This document shows positions 51,065-57,440 of a stretch of 57,440 nucleotides of DNA, in pieces. The stretch comes from Amycolatopsis echigonensis (GTDB lineage: Bacteria > Actinomycetota > Actinomycetes > Mycobacteriales > Pseudonocardiaceae): the NCBI RefSeq assembly GCF_014174495.1, contig NZ_JACJHR010000058.1, positions 1-57,440 on the forward strand, written 5' to 3'. Each line of letters starts with the position of its first letter. The first letter of the stretch is position 1. A program made the position numbers and the translations under genes. The notes beneath the pieces are model-generated. The model was not told where the DNA came from and made no database searches. It saw only the letters and a list, made by a program, of their open reading frames with translations.

Positions 51065-52309
51065 ATGCGATTACTACGGTCCTGGTTACGCGGGTGCGGG
51101 GTGGGACTAGGCCGAGCCGCCAAGGCCGCGGGCGTGGCCATGCTGGTCCCGGCGGTGTGGGCGGCCGCGGTGGGCCTGTGGCTGTTCTGGGGCGGCGGCC
51201 CGTGGGCGTGGATCGCGCCGGTCGCCTGGGCGGCGATCGGGACGCTGCTGCTGGCGCGGCCGGTGTGCCGGATGACCCGCGCGCTGGTCGCCGGCTGGAC
51301 CGGCGTCGTGCTCCCGCCCGGATACCGCGAGCTGCCGCCGGTCACCCAGCTGTCGACCGGATACTGGTGGAACGGCCACTCCTATTCGCGCACCAGCAAA
51401 GACGCCCGGCGCGAACAGCGGCGGAAGAACTGGCGCCACGACCCGGCGAACTGGCGGGACCTGCGATTCCTCCTCATCGCGCCGTTCTCGTTCGGCCTGG
51501 TCGCGCTCGTGCCGCTGCTCGGCCTCGTCGCGGCCTTCCTGGCGCTGACGAACCTTCCCAGCGGATACTTCGCCGGTCTGCTGGTCACGATCGCGACCGC
51601 GCCGTACGCGTGGCGGAGCGTCATCCCGGTAGCCACGCGGTTCCTGGGCGCGTCCGCGAAGATGGAGCTGGCCGACCGGGTCGACACGCTGACCGCGTTG
51701 CGCGCGGACACGACCATCGCGCAAGCCGCGGAAATCCGCCGTATCGAACGGGATCTGCACGATGGTGCCCAAGCTCGGCTGGTCGCGCTCGGCCTCGCAC
51801 TGGCGACGGCGGAGAAGCTGATGGAGACCAATCCCGAGCAGGCCAAGCAATTGCTGCGTGACGCTCGGGCCGGTGCCGCCACCTCGCTCACCGAACTACG
51901 CGAACTGGTCCGCGGCATCAGCCCGCCGGTGCTGAACGAACGCGGCCTCGTCGACGCCGTCCGCGCGATGGCGATGGACCTGCCGGTGGACGTGACCGTC
52001 GAGGCCGACTTGCCGCAGCCGCTCGATCCGCCGATCGAATCCGCGCTGTACTTCGGAATCGCCGAGTTGCTCGCCAACACGGTGAAGCACGCACGCGCGT
52101 CGCACGTGCGAGTTTCCCTTCTGCAGGAAGGAAATCGGGTGTGTGCCGAGGTCGAGGACGACGGTCTCGGCGGGGCGGACATCCGCCCGGACGGCGGGCT
52201 CGCCGGACTGCGCCGCCGCCTCGCGGTCTTCGACGGCACCGTGGAGATCACCAGCCCGGAGGGCGGGCCGACCCGAGCGTGGATGATGGTGCCATGCGCA
52301 TCGTCGTAG
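51065..52309 (+). CDS. sensor histidine kinase, NarL/LiaS-type (HisKA_3)
   Basis: A 414-aa membrane kinase. Two hydrophobic blocks (about residues 15-65 and 135-195) lead to the HisKA_3 phosphoacceptor RIERDLHDGAQARLVALG and a HATPase domain with ALYFGIAELLANTVKHARA. Long cytoplasmic linker with HDPANWRD between the membrane blocks. ATG at 51065 is preceded by GAGGGG. Overlaps the response-regulator gene by 16 nt, making a coupled pair. The signal is unknown. Confidence 0.9.
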   Translation: MRLLRSWLRGCGVGLGRAAKAAGVAMLVPAVWAAAVGLWLFWGGGPWAWIAPVAWAAIGTLLLARPVCRMTRALVAGWTGVVLPPGYRELPPVTQLSTGYWWNGHSYSRTSKDARREQRRKNWRHDPANWRDLRFLLIAPFSFGLVALVPLLGLVAAFLALTNLPSGYFAGLLVTIATAPYAWRSVIPVATRFLGASAKMELADRVDTLTALRADTTIAQAAEIRRIERDLHDGAQARLVALGLALATAEKLMETNPEQAKQLLRDARAGAATSLTELRELVRGISPPVLNERGLVDAVRAMAMDLPVDVTVEADLPQPLDPPIESALYFGIAELLANTVKHARASHVRVSLLQEGNRVCAEVEDDGLGGADIRPDGGLAGLRRRLAVFDGTVEITSPEGGPTRAWMMVPCASS

Positions 52310-52938
52310 CCGAGGACCTCTACCTGCTGCGGGACGGCCTCGTCCGGCTCCTGCAGGCGTACGGCCACGAGGTGGTGGCGACCGCGACGACCGGTCCGGA
52401 AACCGTCGCCGTACTGCGGGAACACCGGCCGGACGTCGCCGTGGTCGACGTCCGGATGCCGCCGACGCAAACCGACGAGGGCCTGCGTGCGGTGCTCGCT
52501 GCGCGACGCGAGACGCCCGGGCTGCCGGTGCTGATCCTGTCGCAGCACGTCGAACAGCTCTACGCCCGCGAGCTCCTCGCCGACGGGGCCAGCGGCGTCG
52601 GATATCTGTTGAAGGACAGCGTTTTCGAGGCCGAGCAGTTCATCGACGCCCTCGAACGCGTCGCGGCCGGCGGCACGGCGATGGACCCGGCGGTGATCTC
52701 GAAACTGCTCACAAGCGGGTCGCCCGACCAGCGCCTCGGCTCGCTGACCGAGCGCGAGCGTTCGGTGCTGGAGCTGATGGCGGAAGGCCTGTCGAACGCG
52801 GCGATCGCCGGACGGCTGTTCCTGAGCGAAAGCGCGATCAGCAAGTACACGACGTCGCTGTTCGGCAAACTCGGCATCACCGACGACGACACCGGCAACC
52901 GGCGCGTCCTGGCGGTGCTGACGTATCTGAACTCGTGA
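52294..52938 (+). CDS. NarL/FixJ family response regulator
   Basis: A 214-aa regulator: receiver domain with acceptor Asp in VVDVRMPP and Lys in LLKDSVFE, then a LuxR-type helix-turn-helix (LTERERSVLELMAEGLSNAA, SESAISKYTTSLFGKLG). Partner of the kinase encoded just upstream and overlapping. ATG at 52294. The four-helix membrane-protein gene is a candidate target. Confidence 0.93.
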   Translation: MRIVVAEDLYLLRDGLVRLLQAYGHEVVATATTGPETVAVLREHRPDVAVVDVRMPPTQTDEGLRAVLAARRETPGLPVLILSQHVEQLYARELLADGASGVGYLLKDSVFEAEQFIDALERVAAGGTAMDPAVISKLLTSGSPDQRLGSLTERERSVLELMAEGLSNAAIAGRLFLSESAISKYTTSLFGKLGITDDDTGNRRVLAVLTYLNS

Positions 52939-52978
52939 GTGTTGATCACGGTTCTCAACCGTGATCAACACTCACGAG
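52932..52978. terminator. bidirectional terminator, GTGAGTGTT family
   Basis: Two perfect 22-bp arms (52932-52953 and 52957-52978) with a CTC loop. The left arm includes the stop codon of the response regulator and the right arm ends 3 bp from the gltX stop codon, so it separates two convergent operons. Its flanks resemble those of the hairpin at 29242-29280. Confidence 0.88.
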
Positions 52979-52981
52979 GGC

Positions 52982-54634
52982 TCAGCCGACCAGATTGTCG
53001 AAGCGGCGCAACGTTTCCTCCGCGCCCAGCGCCTGCGTGATCGAGTGCAGGTCCGGGCTGCGGGTCGACCCGGTGATCGCGATCCGGATGATCTGCGACG
53101 CCTCGCGGATCGAACCGGGGTAGGCGTCCGGGTCCTTCTTGTATTCCTTGGCGTTCTTGGCGAATCCGTGCTTCGCCGCGACGTCGCGGATCTGCTGGAA
53201 CCACTCCTGGCCGTCGTCGAGCTGCTGGTAGGCCGACACGAAGTCCGACGCCACCGCGCGCACGACGTCCGCCGGAACGCCGAGCGCCGCGATCCGCTCG
53301 TCGTCGGGACCGGTCGCCGCCTGGTGCAGTTGCGGGAAGAAGAACCCGTAGACGGCGCGGAATTCGCTCCACTTCTTCAGGTCCTTGCGCGGGTTCTCGA
53401 CGCCCTCGCGTTCCACCGCCAGCGCGCGCAGCGCCAGCTCGCGCGAAGACTCCAGGACCGCCTTCAGCTCCGGGTCGAACCGCTCCGCCCACTCCAGCAC
53501 CGACGCGAGAATCTCCTCGCCGGACAGCGTCGCGACGTAGTCGGCGGCGAGGTCGTCCAGCTTCACCAGGTCCACGAGCGGACCGGCGACACCGCACTCG
53601 TCGAGATTGATCGGCGCGTCGAGCGCTTCGGCGAGCGGCATCTCGGCGAGCCGTCCGTTCGCCAGGCCGCGCAGGTAGTACAGCACCGCCGGAACCGGGT
53701 AGCCGGCTTCGAGGTAGAAGTCGACGGACGCTTCCGGGTCCTTGCGCTTCGACAGCTTCCGCTTGCTGCCGCCCTCCTGCTTCATCAGCGGCGCGATGTG
53801 CGCGTACTGGATCGGCTCGAAGCCGAGCGCCTCGAACAGCTGCTGGTGGGTCGGCACCGACGAGATCCACTCGTCGCCGCGGATCACGAGGTTCACCCGC
53901 ATCAGGTGGTCGTCGACCGCGTGCGCGAAGTGGTAGGTCGGCAGCCGCGGGCTCTGGTCGGAGCTCTTGAGGATCACCACGTCGTTGCGGTTGGCCTCGG
54001 CCTCGATGGTGCCGCGGATCGCGTCGGTGAAACGCACGCGCTGCCCGGTGTCATCCGGCGCGCGGAAACGGACCACCCACGGCTCGCCCGCGTCGAGCTT
54101 CGCCTGAACGTCGGCCGGGTCGGCGTCGCGCCAGATCGCCCAGGAGCCGTAGTAGCCCGTCGGCAGCTTCGTCGCCTGCTGCCGTGCGGTGATGGACGCC
54201 AGCTCGTCCTTCGTCGCGAAGTCGATGTACGCGCGGCCTTCACGCAGAAGGTGCCGTACGTAGGTCAGGTAGATCTGCTCGCGCTCGGACTGCCGGTACG
54301 GGCCGTACTCGCCACCGCGTACCGCGTCCTCGTCGGCCTGCAGCCCGAAGTACGCGAAGCCGCGTTCGAACTGCTCGAGCGCGCCCTCGACCTCGCGCGA
54401 CTGATCGGTGTCCTCGACGCGCACCAGGTAGCGGCCTTCGGAGCGGCGCGCGACGTCCTGGTCGATCGTCGCGACGTAGATGCCGCCGATGTGCACGAAG
54501 CCGGTCGGCGACGGGCCGAACCGGGTCACCTTCGCGCCGTCGGGCAGCTGCCGGGCCGGATAGCGCTGTTCCCAGTGCTCGGGCTCGGGCAGATCCGCGG
54601 GGAACAGGGCGTCGATGACCGCACGGTCCAGCAT
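52982..54634 (-). CDS. gltX: glutamyl-tRNA synthetase, class I, Firmicutes-like type
   Basis: A 550-aa class I synthetase. The HIGH motif appears in RFGPSPTGFVHIGGIYVATI and the KMSKS-like loop in KRKLSKRKDPEA; the C-terminal anticodon domain is complete. The N-terminal extension LFPADLPEPEHWEQRYPARQ and the loop EDTDQSREVEGALEQFERGF are those of the Clostridium-type GluRS and not of the usual actinobacterial enzyme (which begins MTVRVRFCPSPTG or similar). It may be a second GluRS for glutamate charging or another amide-forming role. ATG at 54634. Confidence 0.85.
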   Translation of the reverse strand: MLDRAVIDALFPADLPEPEHWEQRYPARQLPDGAKVTRFGPSPTGFVHIGGIYVATIDQDVARRSEGRYLVRVEDTDQSREVEGALEQFERGFAYFGLQADEDAVRGGEYGPYRQSEREQIYLTYVRHLLREGRAYIDFATKDELASITARQQATKLPTGYYGSWAIWRDADPADVQAKLDAGEPWVVRFRAPDDTGQRVRFTDAIRGTIEAEANRNDVVILKSSDQSPRLPTYHFAHAVDDHLMRVNLVIRGDEWISSVPTHQQLFEALGFEPIQYAHIAPLMKQEGGSKRKLSKRKDPEASVDFYLEAGYPVPAVLYYLRGLANGRLAEMPLAEALDAPINLDECGVAGPLVDLVKLDDLAADYVATLSGEEILASVLEWAERFDPELKAVLESSRELALRALAVEREGVENPRKDLKKWSEFRAVYGFFFPQLHQAATGPDDERIAALGVPADVVRAVASDFVSAYQQLDDGQEWFQQIRDVAAKHGFAKNAKEYKKDPDAYPGSIREASQIIRIAITGSTRSPDLHSITQALGAEETLRRFDNLVG

Positions 54635-54756
54635 CGGAGGTCGGGTCTCCCAGGTCGTTCGGGTGTTTTCGCTAGTGCTTCGAGTATCGCCGACCGCCGT
54701 CTTCCCCGGTCGTTCAGGTCCCCGGGTTGTCGGTACGGTTGCTAAGCGACCGGTTC

Positions 54757-54766
54757 CGATATATCG
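54757..54766. promoter_or_regulatory. candidate PadR operator
   Basis: CGATATATCG is a perfect 10-bp palindrome in an AT-rich patch 41 bp before the PadR start. PadR-type regulators often bind ATAT-containing dyads in their own promoters. Inferred. Confidence 0.4.
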
Positions 54767-54806
54767 TGAACGTGTCGCAACAGTTCGGGAAAGGAAACCA
54801 AGACCC

Positions 54807-55463
54807 ATGAACCGACGACGACACCCCTTCCCCGGAGGACGCTCGTTCCCCGGCGGACATCACGAACACGGAGAGCACGAACAGCACGGCCGGTCCTCCT
54901 TCGGCCCGTGGGGCCGGGAATTCGGCGAGTTCGCCTTCGGACCCGGCGGTCGCGGACGACGCGGCCACGGTCCGGGCGGACGCGGCGGCTCGCGACGCGG
55001 CCGGCGCGGCGACGTGCGGGCAGCGATCCTGACCTTGCTCGCGGAACAGCCGCGGCACGGCTACGAGATCATCCGCGAGATCGGCGAGCGCAGCGGCGGG
55101 CTTTGGAAGCCCAGCCCCGGCTCGATCTACCCGACCCTGCAGATGCTGGCCGACGAGGGCCTGGTCGTGAGCCGCGACGAGAGCGGCAAGAAGCTCTTCG
55201 AGCTCACCGACGAGGGCCGCACCACCGCCGAACAGCAGACCGGCACGCCGCCGTGGGAGCACTTCACCGACGACGTCGAACCGGTCGAGCACGACCTGCG
55301 CAAGGCGGGCGCGACGCTCGCCGCGGCTGTCGTGCAGGTGATGCGCGCCGGCAGCGAGAACCAGCAGGCCCGCGCGGTGGCCGTGCTCAACGAAGCACGC
55401 CGGTCGATCTACTCGATCCTCGGCGAGGTCGAGGACGAAGAGTCCGGCGAGGCAGCCGAGTGA
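54807..55463 (+). CDS. PadR family transcriptional regulator with His/Gly-rich N-terminus
   Basis: A 218-aa protein. The first 75 residues are rich in Gly, Arg and His (HHEHGEHEQHG, GGRGRRGHGPGGRGG) and probably disordered, able to bind metal. The PadR winged helix follows (ILTLLAEQPRHGYEII, SPGSIYPTLQMLADEG) and a helical dimer domain ends the protein. ATG at 54807 with AAAGGAAA upstream. Its 3' end overlaps the facing methyltransferase gene by 55 nt. Target unknown. Confidence 0.88.
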   Translation: MNRRRHPFPGGRSFPGGHHEHGEHEQHGRSSFGPWGREFGEFAFGPGGRGRRGHGPGGRGGSRRGRRGDVRAAILTLLAEQPRHGYEIIREIGERSGGLWKPSPGSIYPTLQMLADEGLVVSRDESGKKLFELTDEGRTTAEQQTGTPPWEHFTDDVEPVEHDLRKAGATLAAAVVQVMRAGSENQQARAVAVLNEARRSIYSILGEVEDEESGEAAE

Positions 55464-56221
55464 CCGGGCAGGACGAGGCCGGTGGGCTTGTCGCGGCAAT
55501 GCACGCGATAGCCCACCGGCAGCGTCACCTCGCCCGGCCCCGGGTTCAGCCGGCGCGTGTCGGCGATCGCCCGCTGCGCGACTTTCGCGCTGAACTCGAT
55601 CTTCAACACTGATTCCGCCGCGGCGAAGTCCGCGAAGCGCCAACGCGTGCGTACGCGCCGACAGTTGAAGCCGTGCGCGGCGAAGAAGCGTTCCACCGCA
55701 GGCGGGTCGTAGTGCGGCAGATCTGCCCGCATCCACCCGCCGTACGGCTCACTGGTCACGTCGAGGTCGACGATCACGATCGATCCTCCGGGCCGCAGCA
55801 CCCGTTCCGCTTCGCGCAATCCGGGTTCGCATCCGGGGCCGAAGAAATACGCGGTGCGCGCGTGCACGATGTCCACACTGGCGTCGTCCACCGGCAACCG
55901 CTGCGCTCGTCCCACGCGGACCCGCACGTTCTCCAGATCCCGCACCCGTCGCTCCGCGTCCCGCGCGAGCGGCGGGTGCGGTTCGATTCCGAGCACCGAA
56001 CGCGCGTCCGCGGCGAAGTACGGCAGGTGGTATCCGTCACCGCAGCCGAGATCGAGCACGTCCCGTCCGGTCCAGTCGCACTCTTCGCGCAGTACGCGCC
56101 AGATCTCGCCGTCCACGTCCTGCGCCTGGTTCTCCACGGCGTAGACCTGCTGGTAGTACCAGATGTTCGGGCTGGGAACGACTTCTTCGGACGCCGCCGG
56201 CCCGCGGAACAACCAGCGCAC
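55409..56221 (-). CDS. class I SAM-dependent methyltransferase
   Basis: A 270-aa protein with the SAM motif VLDLGCGDGYHLPYF at residues about 50-64, acidic motif II in GIEPHPP and a post-motif RVLRPGGSIVIVDLD. The first residues VRWLFRGPAASEEVVPSP are followed by NIWYYQQVYAVENQ, the start of the conserved domain. GTG at 56221 with GAGAGGAG upstream. Substrate unknown; the 3' end overlaps PadR on the opposite strand. Confidence 0.87.
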   Translation of the reverse strand: MRWLFRGPAASEEVVPSPNIWYYQQVYAVENQAQDVDGEIWRVLREECDWTGRDVLDLGCGDGYHLPYFAADARSVLGIEPHPPLARDAERRVRDLENVRVRVGRAQRLPVDDASVDIVHARTAYFFGPGCEPGLREAERVLRPGGSIVIVDLDVTSEPYGGWMRADLPHYDPPAVERFFAAHGFNCRRVRTRWRFADFAAAESVLKIEFSAKVAQRAIADTRRLNPGPGEVTLPVGYRVHCRDKPTGLVLPGHSAASPDSSSSTSPRIE

Positions 56222-56331
56222 GGCACTCCTCTCCGGTCCGGGGCGCCGACGGGCGCGGCGGCTTTCCCGCTCAGAGCGTAGAACCCCGCTCCGCCGCATA
56301 GACTTCTCCCTCGTCGGGGAGGAGACGCGCA

Positions 56332-57174
56332 ATGTCGATCGGCTGGCCAGGCTCCCGCACGATCCCGGCAGGGCTCCCCTGCTGGGTCGAGGTGGCGTGC
56401 CACGACGAGGCTCGGGCACAAGAGTTCTACTCCCGCCTTTTCGGCTGGGAATACGAGATCCGGCGCGACCCCGCGTCGCCGACCGGCCGGTACTCCATCG
56501 CCTCGTGCGACGGGGTCGCCGCCGGTGGTCTATACCAAGCCGGGTCCCGCAGCGCGCCCGGCTGGACGCTGCAGCTCGCGGTGCCGCACACGGCGAGCGC
56601 GGCGGAGTGGGTGGAGCACCTCGGCGGCCAGGTGACGCTCGGGCCGGTCGCGATTCCCGACCGCGGCAGCATCCTGCACGCGATCGACGCGTGCGGCGCG
56701 CCCGTGGTGTTCTGGGAAGCCCCGCCGGACTGGCAGTTCGCGAGCGGCGCGCCCAACACGTTCAGCGGCGCGGACCTGAACACGCACGACGGCGTGGCCG
56801 CGGACCACTTCTACACCAAGCTGTTCAACTACTCGAGCCGTCAGGTCGGCGACGGCGAAAGCGTTGACTACGTCGAGTACTCCATTGAGCACACAGCGGT
56901 GCTGTACCGCTACGTGATGGGTCCCGAATACCGCCGGGACACGCCCCCGCACTGGCTCGTGTACTTCGAGATCGACCCCGCGCGAGGCGCGGACGCGGCG
57001 GCGGGCGAGGCGTTGATGCTGGGCGGTTCGGTCGTGATCGAGCCGTACGACACGCCGTTCGGCCGCACCGCGATCCTCGCCGATCCGGACGGCGCGGTGT
57101 TCGCGGTGATCGACCACTCGCTGGTGCTGGAAGACGTGGGCCGCGCCGAGGTCGACGACCCGTACGACGACTAG
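56332..57174 (+). CDS. VOC family protein, two-domain
   Basis: A 280-aa protein with two VOC modules: CWVEVACHDEARAQEFYSRL and, in the second, LNTHDGVAADHFYTKLFNYS; it ends AILADPDGAVFAVIDHS. Homologous to the two-domain glyoxalase-like proteins of actinomycetes. ATG at 56332 is preceded by GGGGAGGAG. Converges with cdsA. Function not assigned. Confidence 0.87.
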   Translation: MSIGWPGSRTIPAGLPCWVEVACHDEARAQEFYSRLFGWEYEIRRDPASPTGRYSIASCDGVAAGGLYQAGSRSAPGWTLQLAVPHTASAAEWVEHLGGQVTLGPVAIPDRGSILHAIDACGAPVVFWEAPPDWQFASGAPNTFSGADLNTHDGVAADHFYTKLFNYSSRQVGDGESVDYVEYSIEHTAVLYRYVMGPEYRRDTPPHWLVYFEIDPARGADAAAGEALMLGGSVVIEPYDTPFGRTAILADPDGAVFAVIDHSLVLEDVGRAEVDDPYDD

Positions 57175-57178
57175 CGGC

Positions 57179-57440
57179 TCAGGCCGGGACGAAGGCCGAC
57201 AGCAGCAGCCACGACACGACGGCCGAGGGCAGCAGCGAGTCGAGGCGGTCCATGATGCCGCCGTGGCCGGGCAGCAGCGTGCCCATGTCCTTGATGCCGA
57301 GGTCGCGTTTGATGAGCGATTCGACGAGGTCGCCGAGCGTCGCGGTGAGCACGATGGCCGCACCGAAAATCGCGCCCTGCCAGGCGTGGCCGTCCAGCAT
57401 GAGGCTGATCGTGAGCACGCCCGCGGCGATGCCCGCGATC
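57179..57440 (-). CDS. cdsA: phosphatidate cytidylyltransferase (partial, 3' end)
   Basis: The C-terminal 86 residues of CdsA, cut by the window end. The family signature is evident: GDLVESLIKRDLGIKDMG followed by LPGHGGIMDRLDS, holding the catalytic Lys and Asp residues that make CDP-diacylglycerol from phosphatidate and CTP at the membrane. A final membrane helix ends the protein. It heads the conserved core series that runs on to rlmN on the same strand. Confidence 0.93.
   Translation of the reverse strand, partial: IAGIAAGVLTISLMLDGHAWQGAIFGAAIVLTATLGDLVESLIKRDLGIKDMGTLLPGHGGIMDRLDSLLPSAVVSWLLLSAFVPA

Noticed and set aside
52961..54745. A 594-codon plus-strand frame opposite gltX
   Set aside because: Shadow frame of a clear aminoacyl-tRNA synthetase gene.
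1..57440. CRISPR arrays or tandem-repeat loci
   Set aside because: No regularly spaced direct repeats of 20-40 bp were seen; the only long repeats are the rlmN pair and the palindromic terminators.

Overview
The window is high-GC DNA with the GC- and C-ending codon use, frequent GTG starts and dense small regulators of a filamentous actinomycete. The chromosomal core gene order and the type of intergenic hairpins point to Pseudonocardiaceae, most likely Amycolatopsis or a close relative; this is inference, since no rRNA gene is present.

All core genes lie on the minus strand and, read right to left, keep the actinobacterial order known from Mycobacterium (cdsA, rlmN, dxr, rip1, ispG, GNAT acetyltransferase, map): cdsA (cut by the right edge), rlmN at 43.7-44.8 kb, dxr, rip1 and ispG at 12.3-16.2 kb, and GNAT and map at 3.0-4.8 kb. 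Large accessory blocks sit between these anchors: about 12 kb between cdsA and rlmN, 27.5 kb between rlmN and dxr, and 7.5 kb between ispG and GNAT.

Left part (0-12 kb): a TetR regulator, a CynX/NimT-type transporter with a divergent FadR-type regulator, map and GNAT, then a divergent pair of secreted carbohydrate enzymes (GH27 alpha-galactosidase and a beta-helix/Fn3 protein), a GlxA-type regulator with a cupin, and a VOC-AraC pair. Core block (12.3-17.5 kb): ispG and dxr of the MEP isoprenoid pathway around the site-2 protease rip1, then DUF2631 and a secreted cyclophilin. From 17.5 to 36 kb: a DHA2 exporter, an FAD-linked 2-hydroxyacid oxidase, a class F-like sortase with its surface-protein partner, a decayed HTH/NBR1-Ig gene, a GreA-like factor, a D-amino-acid dehydrogenase under a PucR regulator, a molybdenum oxidoreductase divergent from an HD/LuxR regulator, and an epoxide-hydrolase gene with a TetR gene around a 42-bp palindrome.

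The most notable structure is at 36.06-43.9 kb. A second, 5'-truncated copy of the rlmN 3' end with its downstream small gene lies 7.65 kb from the intact rlmN and its own small gene. A 105-bp near-identical direct repeat inside the rlmN copies brackets a complete aromatic meta-cleavage cassette: luciferase-like flavin monooxygenase, flavin reductase, extradiol dioxygenase, 2Fe-2S ferredoxin, two alpha/beta hydrolases and an AraC regulator. This looks like an acquired catabolic island that displaced and replaced the end of rlmN.

Right part (45-57 kb): a secreted papain-like peptidase with a sortase-signal partner, an SDR gene whose divergent TetR neighbour has lost its start, a dgdR/dgdA pair (2,2-dialkylglycine decarboxylase), a two-component system, a GluRS of a type unusual for actinobacteria, a PadR regulator, a methyltransferase, a VOC protein and the 3' end of cdsA. 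Long, nearly perfect palindromes act as terminators at several gene ends and fall into at least two stem families. No tRNA, rRNA, CRISPR array, integrase or intact insertion sequence was recognised.
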